From Herbinix luporum (GTDB lineage: Bacteria > Bacillota > Clostridia > Lachnospirales > Lachnospiraceae), in NCBI RefSeq assembly GCF_900070325.1, contig NZ_LN879430.1, positions 1,295,379 to 1,359,378 of the forward strand: a stretch of DNA of 64,000 nt, given 5' to 3'. Positions 56,631-64,000 of the stretch are shown here, one piece after another. Within the stretch, counting starts at the first letter, position 1, and the number at the start of each line of letters is the position of its first letter. A program made the translations under genes and the position numbers. The notes beneath the pieces are model-generated. The model saw nothing but the letters and a program-made list of their open reading frames with translations, made no database searches and was not told the DNA's origin.

Positions 56631-57488
56631 TTAATATAATTTCTCTAAAACAGAACTGGCAGTTTTTTGATTGTTGTCTCGGCTAACCTCATAATTACGA
56701 CGATAATATTCAGCATACATTAGGTCTAATATATACAAGAGCCCCATTTTGGCTGAAGTAGAACCTCCCTGTAATGGTCCTTCATTTGCACCACAAAGAA
56801 TGGTTACATCGGAGTAGCTAGTTAAAGGTGATTTAATAAACCTACTTATAGCTATTATCTTAGCTCCTGACTGCTTTGCAAGTTGTGCAACGTGAATGGT
56901 ATCTTTTGTAGAGCCGGAATATGAGATAAATATAGCTAAATCTTTTTCTGTTAACATGCTTGCTATCATAGATTGCATATGAGGATCTTGAATACAATGA
57001 ACTTTTGGTGTAATACGAAGAAATTTATTCATTGCTTCCATAGCTGTTAACATAGATGAACCTACACCAAAGATATATACATTCTCTGCCGCTTCAAAAT
57101 AATCCATGGCCAGTGAGAATTCTTCCCCATTTAAAAGTGTATAAGTTTCATTTATAGCATCTAAATTGGACTTTAGGACCTTTTGTGCCAGAGTTTCAAA
57201 GGTATCATTTGGTGTAACATCTACTTCAAGTTCCTCATTATCTTTGTCTTCATTTGTTATACTTAAGGAAAGCCGCATTTTAAATTCTTGGTAACCCCGT
57301 AAATTCATGGTACGGCAAAATCGAAAAACACTAGTATCCCCAACACTACAAGCGTCTGCCAAATCTGTAATAGACATAAATAATACCTTTTTGGGGTTTT
57401 TTAATACAAAGTCCGCTACTTTTTTTTCAGCCTTTGTAAATTGGTTATACATAGCTTGTATACTTAAAATAAAATTTCCATTTGCCAT
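56631..57488 (-). CDS. RpiR/MurR-family transcriptional regulator
   Basis: A 285-aa regulator. The N-terminal helix-turn-helix is KVADFVLKNPKKVLFMSITD followed by SVGDTSVFRFCRTMNLRGYQEF. The C-terminal SIS domain, residues about 125-260, has the phosphosugar-binding FGVGSSMLTA and SYSGSTKDTIHVA. It sits between nanE and nanK and likely senses ManNAc-6-P or a related phosphosugar. Ribosome site AAGGAG. Confidence 0.87.
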   Translation of the reverse strand: MANGNFILSIQAMYNQFTKAEKKVADFVLKNPKKVLFMSITDLADACSVGDTSVFRFCRTMNLRGYQEFKMRLSLSITNEDKDNEELEVDVTPNDTFETLAQKVLKSNLDAINETYTLLNGEEFSLAMDYFEAAENVYIFGVGSSMLTAMEAMNKFLRITPKVHCIQDPHMQSMIASMLTEKDLAIFISYSGSTKDTIHVAQLAKQSGAKIIAISRFIKSPLTSYSDVTILCGANEGPLQGGSTSAKMGLLYILDLMYAEYYRRNYEVSRDNNQKTASSVLEKLY

Positions 57489-57503
57489 ACAATTAACTCC
57501 TTA

Positions 57504-58190
57504 TTAATTATTTATCGCTTCTACGTATCGTCTTGTAATATCCATTGGACGAGTAATAGCAGTACCTACAACAGCTGCGAAAACACCAGTTTCAAGTGCC
57601 ATCTTAAGTTCCTGTGGACTCCATATTCCTCCTTCGGCAATAACAGGCTTTCCACAATCCTTAACTAAACTTCTCATTAATTCATAATTTGGTAATTTAG
57701 TGCCTTCAGTATAGGGAGTATATCCACTCATGGTAGTACCTATTATGTCAAAACCTAACTTCGCTGCCTGTATCCCTTCATCATAGTTAGAACAATCCGC
57801 CATAAATAATTGATTGGGATATTTTTTTCTTACATTGGAGAAAAATTCTTCTAATGATTGAGATTTTGGTCTTAGACGAGCTGTAGAATCCATGGCTATA
57901 ATATCAACACCACAATCTACTAAAGCATCTACCTCTTCCATGGTAGGTGTAATATAAACATCACTATCATCATAATTTTTTTTAATAATTCCTATTATAG
58001 GTATATCTACAAGCTTTTTTATTTCTGTAATATCTTCCACTGTATTTGCTCTTATGCCAACAGCTCCACCTAACATTGCTGCGTAAGCCATCCGTGACAT
58101 AATATATGAACTATGTAACGGTTCGTCATTTAAAGCCTGACAGGAAACAATTAATCCACCCTTTATTTTACCTAATATATCTTGGCTCAT
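57504..58190 (-). CDS. nanE: N-acetylmannosamine-6-phosphate 2-epimerase
   Basis: A 228-aa TIM-barrel enzyme that converts ManNAc-6-P to GlcNAc-6-P. It begins [19 protein letters not shown] and has [20 protein letters not shown], then [13 protein letters not shown] and a final [10 protein letters not shown] phosphate loop. ATG at 58190 is seven bases after AGGAGGTG. First gene of nanE-rpiR-nanK. Confidence 0.9.
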   Translation of the reverse strand: MSQDILGKIKGGLIVSCQALNDEPLHSSYIMSRMAYAAMLGGAVGIRANTVEDITEIKKLVDIPIIGIIKKNYDDSDVYITPTMEEVDALVDCGVDIIAMDSTARLRPKSQSLEEFFSNVRKKYPNQLFMADCSNYDEGIQAAKLGFDIIGTTMSGYTPYTEGTKLPNYELMRSLVKDCGKPVIAEGGIWSPQELKMALETGVFAAVVGTAITRPMDITRRYVEAINN

Positions 58191-58303
58191 CAAAGTTCAC
58201 CTCCTATTTAAAATTTACCCATTATTCTTAATATATAATAAAATACAAGATTTTACCATAGACAAGATAAATAATATATAGATTAATCATATATAAGGTG
58301 AAA

Positions 58304-59193
58304 ATGAGAAAGGAAGATCAGTCATCTTCTCTTTCTGTTGTCCATAATGATAGTAAATATTCTTTATCCTTTAATAATTTAAAATAATTTCCCAATCCTA
58401 TAAATTTTGCCTCTCCTCCGATAACCTTATAAATATTTCTAAAGAACTTATGGATATAGCTGAACGTATAAAAGATGTTTCTGTATATGCCAAGGATTGT
58501 TCAAAGATGACTAACGACGGTAATGATATAATATCTTCTGCGATTAAGCAGATAGAGTTAATAAATACTAATTCATCTGAAGTTACAAATGCAATAAACA
58601 TATTGGCAAAAAAATCAACGGAAATTGGTCAAATAACGTCATTGATTAATGATATAGCAGAACAAACAAATCTACTTTCACTGAATGCTTCCATAGAAGC
58701 AGCTAGAGCCGGTGATGCCGGTTTGGGCTTTTCTGTTGTGGCTGTAGAAATACGAAAGCTAGCCGAGCAATCAAAAAATGCTACAACAAAAATAGATAGC
58801 TTAATCAGTGATGTTCAAAGTGAAGTTGAAAATGCCATTTCCATGACAAATGAAAATAATAATTCAGTTAACGTAGGTTTAGATGTTATTAATTCAGCCG
58901 GAGAAATCTTTGCTAGAATATTATCAGCCATAAATGAAATTACCAGATATTCTAATTCTGTATCTGATAATGTACAAGAAATTTATAAGAACTCTCAGAA
59001 TGTTGTTTCATCAATTAGTGAAACTAAGCAAGCTTCAGAAGTGATCTCAAAAGCAGCCCATGATGTTGCAGCAGCTTCACAAGAAGGAAACGCAACCTTA
59101 GAAGAAATTAATGCAATAGCAGAAAAACTTTATAATATGTCCACTGTACTTAAAAATTCAATACAGTTCTCCTCTCCTACCAATATGCATTAA
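58304..59193 (+). pseudogene. Frameshifted, truncated methyl-accepting chemotaxis protein
   Basis: A clean frame of 247 codons (58450-59193) encodes only a chemoreceptor signalling coil: [20 protein letters not shown] and the tip, where AGRGF is AGLGF. The ATG at 58450 has no ribosome site, and receptor-like sequence (LSSDNLINISKEL) continues upstream in frame to 58378. A better start, ATG 58304 with AAGGTG, opens 27 codons in another frame and ends at 58387, overlapping this extension by a few bases at TTTAAAATAATTT. One lost base there would join them. No sensor or membrane part exists. Confidence 0.65.
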
Positions 59194-59198
59194 CATAA

Positions 59199-59240
59199 AA
59201 AAGGCAAGAAACTTTTAAAGTGTTCTTGCCTTTTATTATT
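59199..59240. terminator. Bidirectional terminator
   Basis: AAAAGGCAAGAA/TTCTTGCCTTTT (59199-59210, 59223-59234), 12-bp perfect stem, T-rich on both sides; shared by the receptor remnant and the convergent ABC gene. Confidence 0.85.
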
Positions 59241-59263
59241 TATAATATAATTAAAGCTTAATT

Positions 59264-61159
59264 TTACTCCAACTCAAATGCTCCGGTATATAGCTGATAA
59301 TACTGGCCTTTTTGTTCAATAAGTTCCTCATGATTGCCCTTTTCAATAATACGTCCATGATCTAACACAATGATTACATCAGAGTTTTTAACTGTGGACA
59401 GACGATGGGCAATAACAAATACTGTTCTGCCTTCCATCAATGCATCCATACCCCTTTGAACAATTGCTTCAGTTCTTGTATCAATAGATGAAGTGGCTTC
59501 ATCTAAAATCATAACCGGCGGATCTGCTACTGCCGCCCTGGCAATGGATATTAACTGACGCTGTCCTTGAGAAAGGTTAGCACCATTTTCGGTAAGCATA
59601 GTATTATACCCCTCCGGTAAACGACGGATAAAATCATCGGCACCGGCCAGTTTTGCAGCTGCTATACATTCATCATCACTGGCATCAAGTTTACCGTATC
59701 GAATATTATCCATTACAGTTCCTGTAAATAGATTAGTATCCTGCAGGACAATACCAATGGCACTTCTTAAATCCGATTTTTTGATTTTGTTAATATTAAT
59801 ACCGTCATAGCGAATTTTACCGTCGGCTATATCATAGAAACGATTGAGCAAGTTTGTAATGGTTGTCTTACCTGCACCGGTAGCACCAACAAAGGCTACT
59901 TTTTGTCCCGGTTTTGCGTAAAGACTAATATCATGCAAAACAGGTTTTCCAGGTTCATACTCAAAATCTACGTTGTATAATCTTACATCTCCTGTTAATT
60001 TAGTATAAGTTACAGAATCGTCACTATGGGGATGCTTCCAAGCCCAAATGCCTGTCCGCTTAGAACATTCTATTAACTTTCCATCTTCCTCCCTAACATT
60101 TACCAGGGTAACATATCCCTCATCATGTTCAGCTTCTTCGTCAATCAAGCCGTAGATTCTTTGTGCCCCGGCAAGTCCCATGACAACGGAATTTATCTGA
60201 TGGGACACTTGATTGACATTACCTGCAAATTGTTTAGTCATATTAAGGAAGGGAACAAATATACTAATACCAAAAGGCAAACCTGAAATACTTATGTTTG
60301 GAACTTTAGTTATTAATAAAATACCGCCTATGATTGCTACTATAACATATAATACATTACCTATGTTAATTATTATTGGGCCCAGTATATTGGCATAGCG
60401 ATTTGCTTTTCTTGCATCCTTATACAAAGCTTCATTTATCTTATCAAAATCTGCTTTGCTTTCATTTTCATGACAGAAGACTTTGACTACTTTCTGACCG
60501 TTCATCATTTCCTCTGTAAATCCTTCCAAACGACCAAGGGCTTTTTGCTGTTTTATAAAGTATTTAGCAGAACCCCCACCAACTTTTCTTGTTACAAATA
60601 ACATGGCAGTAACACCAAGTAATATAACCATGGTAAGCCATACACTGTAGTAAATCATAATACAAAAGACAGATAAAACAGTAATACTAGATATTAAAAG
60701 TTGTGGAAAACTCTGGGAAATCATTTGTCTTAGTGTATCGATATCATTGGTATAAAAGCTCATGACATCCCCATGATTATGAGTGTCCACATACTTAATA
60801 GGTAGTGTTTGCATTTTGCTAAACATTTTTATACGGAATTTTTTTAAGGTTCCTTGGGTTATAAATGCCATCAGCTGATTATATGTTATACCGCTAAGTA
60901 TAGATAAAACATAAAATACAGCTAATATAGCAACAAGGGATAGGATATTATCTTTTACCCCGTTCCAGTCCCCGGTCTGCCAGTTCTTCTCAACAATAGC
61001 AATTATGTTTTGCATAAATATTGCCGGTATGGAACTTATAATTGCATTAAATACTATAAAGACAATAACTAACGGCAGCATTACCGGATAAAACTCACGT
61101 ATGTCTTTAAACAGGCGAAAGATGATCGTTTTTTTATTATTTACTTTATTAGTTTTCAT
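59264..61159 (-). CDS. Heterodimeric ABC exporter subunit, canonical ATPase site (BmrD/LmrD-like)
   Basis: A 631-aa exporter half with six membrane helices (about 30-340) and a nucleotide-binding domain: Walker A GATGAGKTTITN, signature LSQGQRQLIS, Walker B MILDEATSSID with catalytic Glu, and H-loop VIAHRLS. The insertion between membrane and ATPase domains is typical of the BmrD/YheH type. I prefer ATG 61159, six bases after AAGGTAGGTG. It overlaps the end of the partner gene by 11 bp. Together they form a multidrug or peptide exporter. Confidence 0.88.
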   Translation of the reverse strand: MKTNKVNNKKTIIFRLFKDIREFYPVMLPLVIVFIVFNAIISSIPAIFMQNIIAIVEKNWQTGDWNGVKDNILSLVAILAVFYVLSILSGITYNQLMAFITQGTLKKFRIKMFSKMQTLPIKYVDTHNHGDVMSFYTNDIDTLRQMISQSFPQLLISSITVLSVFCIMIYYSVWLTMVILLGVTAMLFVTRKVGGGSAKYFIKQQKALGRLEGFTEEMMNGQKVVKVFCHENESKADFDKINEALYKDARKANRYANILGPIIINIGNVLYVIVAIIGGILLITKVPNISISGLPFGISIFVPFLNMTKQFAGNVNQVSHQINSVVMGLAGAQRIYGLIDEEAEHDEGYVTLVNVREEDGKLIECSKRTGIWAWKHPHSDDSVTYTKLTGDVRLYNVDFEYEPGKPVLHDISLYAKPGQKVAFVGATGAGKTTITNLLNRFYDIADGKIRYDGININKIKKSDLRSAIGIVLQDTNLFTGTVMDNIRYGKLDASDDECIAAAKLAGADDFIRRLPEGYNTMLTENGANLSQGQRQLISIARAAVADPPVMILDEATSSIDTRTEAIVQRGMDALMEGRTVFVIAHRLSTVKNSDVIIVLDHGRIIEKGNHEELIEQKGQYYQLYTGAFELE

Positions 61160-62894
61160 TTTGATCACCTACCTTATTTTGTGAAGTATAAATTTCTCTA
61201 TAGATTTCATTTTCAGCCAATAATTCCTCATGGGTACCGATACCATTGATGGTACCTCCATCCATTACTATAATTCTGTCAGCGTCTTCCACAGAAGCCG
61301 TTCTTTGAGCTATTATTATCTTTGTCGTATTAGGCATATATTCTTTCAAGCCCTTACGTATACTGGCATCTGTTTTAGTATCCACTGCACTGGTGGAATC
61401 ATCAAGGATTAATATCTTAGGTTGTTTAAGTAGGGCTCTTGCGATACAAAGTCTTTGCTTTTGTCCACCGGATACATTGGTACCCCCTTGTTCAATATAA
61501 GTATCATATCCTTTAGGAAATTGACTGATAAAATCATGGGCACAAGCCAGCTTGCAGGCTTCAATTAATTCTTCATCAGTAGCATCTTTATTACCCCAGC
61601 GAAGATTTTCCTTGATTGTTCCGGAAAATAAAATATTTTTCTGTAATACCACTGCCACTTGATTTCTTAAGGTTTCCAAATCATATTTTTTTACATCAAT
61701 ACCGGCTACTTTAACAACCCCTTCGGTTGCATCGTATAGGCGGGGAATTAGCTGAATAAGGGATGATTTAGATGAGCCTGTTCCCCCGATAATTCCAATG
61801 GTTTCACCGGATTTAATTTGCAGGTTTATATTTGCAAGGGCCATTCTTTTGGCTTTCTCTGAATATTTAAAACTTACATTTTCAAATGAAATAGAACCAT
61901 CTTTTACTGTGTATATGGGATTTTCAGGATTTGATAATGTACTTTTCTCATTTATTACTTCTACAATACGTTTAGCAGACTCACCGGCCAGTGTAATCAT
62001 AACAAATACCATAGAAAGCATCATCAAACTACTAAGAATCATAAATCCATAGGTTAAGATGGCAGAAAACTGACCTATATCAAAATCTAGTCCCCTACTG
62101 CTAATAATTGTGTAAGAGCCAAAGGACAAAACGAAAATCATAAGGACATACATGCAAAATTGCATTAAGGGTCCGTTAAGAGCTAGTATTCGCTCTGCTT
62201 TGGTAAAATCTGCACATACATCCTGGGCTGCTTCATCAAATTTTTTCTGCTCATAATCTTCTCGAACAAAGGATTTGACAACCCGCATTCCCTTTATATT
62301 TTCCTGAATTGATCTATTTAAGGCATCATATTTTTTAAATATTTTCTTAAACAATGGAAATGTTTTGTATATTATTAAAGCCAGACCACTTGCCAAAATC
62401 GGAACCATCACCAGGAATATCCAGGCCATACGGCCTCCCATTACAAATGCCATAACAAATGCAAAGACTAACATTAAAGGAGAGCGAATTGCAGTTCTAA
62501 TTATCATCATATATGCATTCTGCACATTTGTAACATCGGTAGTCATCCTAGTGATTAAGGATGAGGTCATGAACTTATCAATATTTTCAAAAGAATAATT
62601 CTGAATACTGTAGAACATATCCTTTCTTAAATTTTTTGCAAATCCGCAAGAGGCAGTGGCAGCTGTTGAACCTGCAATGGCACCAAACATTAATGACAAA
62701 ACTGCCATGATAACCAGTACAGCCCCATACCTTATAATTGTGTTTAAATCACATCCGTTTTTTATTTTATTTACCAAAGAGGCTGTGATAAATGGTATTG
62801 TACATTCAATTACTACCTCAAGACTTATTAAGATGGGAGTTATTATTGAAAGTTTTTTGTACTCACGAATACTCTTGGCTAATTCTCTAATCAT
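61149..62894 (-). CDS. Heterodimeric ABC exporter subunit, degenerate ATPase site (BmrC/LmrC-like)
   Basis: A 581-aa exporter half. The ATG at 62894 is used because AAAGGA lies eight bases upstream and the stop of a leader ORF overlaps it; the frame is open to 62912. Walker A is GGTGSSKSSLIQ and the signature VSGGQKQRLCIA. The catalytic Glu after Walker B is Asp (LILDDSTSAVD) and the H-loop His is Gln (IIAQRTA), the hallmark of the non-catalytic half in BmrCD/LmrCD-like pairs. It precedes the catalytic half in the operon. Confidence 0.88.
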   Translation of the reverse strand: MIRELAKSIREYKKLSIITPILISLEVVIECTIPFITASLVNKIKNGCDLNTIIRYGAVLVIMAVLSLMFGAIAGSTAATASCGFAKNLRKDMFYSIQNYSFENIDKFMTSSLITRMTTDVTNVQNAYMMIIRTAIRSPLMLVFAFVMAFVMGGRMAWIFLVMVPILASGLALIIYKTFPLFKKIFKKYDALNRSIQENIKGMRVVKSFVREDYEQKKFDEAAQDVCADFTKAERILALNGPLMQFCMYVLMIFVLSFGSYTIISSRGLDFDIGQFSAILTYGFMILSSLMMLSMVFVMITLAGESAKRIVEVINEKSTLSNPENPIYTVKDGSISFENVSFKYSEKAKRMALANINLQIKSGETIGIIGGTGSSKSSLIQLIPRLYDATEGVVKVAGIDVKKYDLETLRNQVAVVLQKNILFSGTIKENLRWGNKDATDEELIEACKLACAHDFISQFPKGYDTYIEQGGTNVSGGQKQRLCIARALLKQPKILILDDSTSAVDTKTDASIRKGLKEYMPNTTKIIIAQRTASVEDADRIIVMDGGTINGIGTHEELLAENEIYREIYTSQNKVGDQNEN

Positions 62895-62932
62895 TTTATC
62901 AGTCCTTTCCATAAAAAACGAGTATTGTTCAT
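62891..62932 (-). CDS. Possible 13-aa leader ORF coupled to the ABC exporter
   Basis: ATG at 62932 opens 13 codons (MNNTRFLWKGLIK) whose TGA overlaps the ABC start as ATGA. It runs through the 3' arm of the terminator hairpin, so translation would open the hairpin. No strong ribosome site is visible. Confidence 0.35.
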   Translation of the reverse strand: MNNTRFLWKGLIK

Positions 62933-62965
62933 CAACCGGACTTATGTGATAAACACTACTCGTTT
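62913..62965 (-). terminator. Attenuator in the ABC exporter leader
   Basis: Minus-strand AAACGAGTAGTGTT pairs with AACAATACTCGTTT (62952-62965 and 62916-62929; one mismatch) and is followed by TTTTTT, ending 19 bp before the ABC start. A second small hairpin TAAGAT/ATCTTA lies upstream (about 62992-63014). Confidence 0.75.
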
Positions 62966-63036
62966 ACTGCATTCTGAACTATTGTATATCAATAAGATGC
63001 TGCGAGCCTATCTTAAAAAACGCAACTAGCTTGAAT

Positions 63037-63065
63037 ATAATATCAAATTCCACCTATATTGTCAA
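63037..63065 (-). promoter_or_regulatory. Promoter of the ABC exporter operon
   Basis: Minus-strand TTGACA (63065-63060), 17-bp spacer, TATTAT (63042-63037). The predicted leader of about 135 nt contains the attenuator. Confidence 0.75.
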
Positions 63066-63093
63066 ATAATTTTCATGTCTTTATGAGATTAAA

Positions 63094-63138
63094 GGCTTTA
63101 ATCTAGTGAGTTTCTTCACTGATTAAAGCCTAATCATT
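63094..63138. terminator. Terminator of the HAD gene
   Basis: GGCTTTAATC-t-AGTGA pairs with TCACT-GATTAAAGCC (63094-63109, 63116-63130), with a T-run on the plus side and TTTAATCT on the minus side. Confidence 0.78.
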
Positions 63139-63143
63139 TTTTA

Positions 63144-63980
63144 TTATATACCAAGTGCTTGGTTAAAGTCCTTTAGAAGTTCTTCCTGATATGCTTTATC
63201 AAACTTACCTGATAAAAGTCTAGGGAAGGCTTCATCTTTTAGTTTTTTCCAACTTATCTCTTCCTTGCCAACCACAATCGGATAAAACCAAACACCGTTA
63301 GAGAATGCGGCATCACGGTCACCGGGAGCATCACCTACCATACAGACCTTCTTAGGATCATAACCCTTCTTAAGTAACTGGGTGATACAAAAAGCTTTTG
63401 ATCCTGCTTCTTGACTTAATAAAACTTTTGTATGTTGTTTTAGATTATGCTTTTCCCATTCCTCTTCAATGGCCTGACCGTTTGCTGAGGATACCACAAC
63501 CAAATCGGCTGCTTGTTCCATTTTATCAAGAGCTGATTTTACATTGGGGAAGGGTTTATCTACCTTGGGCAATTGTGAAATAGATCGATTTACACGGATA
63601 CTCCAAAGCAAAGCCAATTCCATGCAAAGACTATTAGTTTTCTGACATGCTTCAAGTAAGGCAGGATTGGATAATTCTTTTGCCTCTTTTGTCCAGCGGA
63701 TAAAAGTATCCAGTCCATCAAAGACTAGTCCTCTTCTTTCCATTTCTTCTAGAGCCATGGCAAGCCCCTTAAAACGGTTAATTCCTCTGGTTTTAGAATA
63801 AAGATTAATTTTATTCCAATATTCCAATCCTTCTTCTTGATACTTCTCAAGGCCAAAGGTTTTAATCCATTCCGGACCGAAACATCTAATATGCTTTACG
63901 TCCATAGTGTCCATGGCACATCCGTCACTATCTATACATATCAGATATTCCTTATCTTTTTCATAATCAAAGTAACCCAT
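63144..63980 (-). CDS. HAD-superfamily hydrolase
   Basis: A 278-aa phosphatase. Motif I is CIDSDGCAMDTMD (nucleophile and acid/base Asp), motif II is in VVVSSANGQAIEEEW, and motif III/IV is KVCMVGDAPGDRDAA with the metal-binding Asp pair. A helical cap lies between motifs I and II. ATG at 63980 follows AAAAGGAG. Substrate unknown; a phosphoglycolate- or beta-phosphoglucomutase-like role is possible. Monocistronic with its own terminator. Confidence 0.83.
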   Translation of the reverse strand: MGYFDYEKDKEYLICIDSDGCAMDTMDVKHIRCFGPEWIKTFGLEKYQEEGLEYWNKINLYSKTRGINRFKGLAMALEEMERRGLVFDGLDTFIRWTKEAKELSNPALLEACQKTNSLCMELALLWSIRVNRSISQLPKVDKPFPNVKSALDKMEQAADLVVVSSANGQAIEEEWEKHNLKQHTKVLLSQEAGSKAFCITQLLKKGYDPKKVCMVGDAPGDRDAAFSNGVWFYPIVVGKEEISWKKLKDEAFPRLLSGKFDKAYQEELLKDFNQALGI

Positions 63981-64000
63981 TAATTACTCCTTTTAAAATG

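Overview
The window is AT-rich, tightly packed and carries strong Shine-Dalgarno sites (AGGAGG type). Its gene set includes a free GH48/GH9 cellulase pair with X2 and CBM3 modules, NfnAB, FeoAB with a DtxR-type regulator, a CpsB/BY-kinase capsule set and a BmrCD-type ABC exporter. This points to a cellulolytic, anaerobic, low-G+C Firmicute of the Lachnospiraceae (Clostridium cluster XIVa), close to Lachnoclostridium phytofermentans or Herbinix. That placement is inferred from gene content; no marker RNA is present.

Layout. 1-15259 (minus) is one long exopolysaccharide operon that runs off the left edge. Its promoter-proximal part is a Gram-positive Pel-type module: an SDR-PelD fusion, PelE, a DUF2194 protein in the PelA position, PelF and PelG. 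Downstream follow a DUF2304 protein, GT4 and GT2 transferases, a DUF4874/DUF4832 protein, a GT2 fused to BspA-type leucine-rich repeats, and a large polytopic membrane protein. A divergent promoter drives a DivIVA-like coiled-coil protein. 15865-18215 holds a MocR-type regulator divergent from pyridoxal kinase. 18228-19432 holds a decayed M16C protease fragment and a 56-aa protein. 19473-25575 holds a lipoprotein, an iron-type DtxR regulator, and the operon feoA-feoB-methyltransferase-YbhN-pssA, with a candidate iron operator at its start. 25752-30890 holds RidA, an alpha/beta hydrolase, and nfnAB divergent from a LysR regulator. 30894-36609 holds a MacB/FtsX-like ABC pair, a truncated VTC domain, DUF2200 and ferritin. 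36827-42674 is the GH48-GH9 locus. 43354-47121 holds a small membrane protein and a capsule regulation set (CapD-like dehydratase, CpsB, CpsCD). 47342-50539 holds a chemoreceptor and an AraC regulator. 50608-55646 is a patchwork: a Stay-Green homologue, WrbA, an orphan glycine-riboswitch-like element, a degenerate hydrolase, PhnA, an SF0329-type protein, a methyltransferase and Mpg. 55710-58190 is nanE-rpiR-nanK. 58304-59193 is a frameshifted, truncated chemoreceptor. 59264-62894 is a heterodimeric ABC exporter behind a promoter, a terminator hairpin and a coupled leader ORF. 63144-63980 is a HAD phosphatase.

The most interesting items are the Pel-like locus with its pseudo-SDR-PelD fusion and retained c-di-GMP I-site, the GT2-LRR fusion, the Stay-Green homologue, the orphan glycine riboswitch, the attenuator-controlled ABC exporter, and the nicotianamine-synthase-like methyltransferase in the feo operon. 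No IS element, CRISPR array, tRNA or rRNA was seen.
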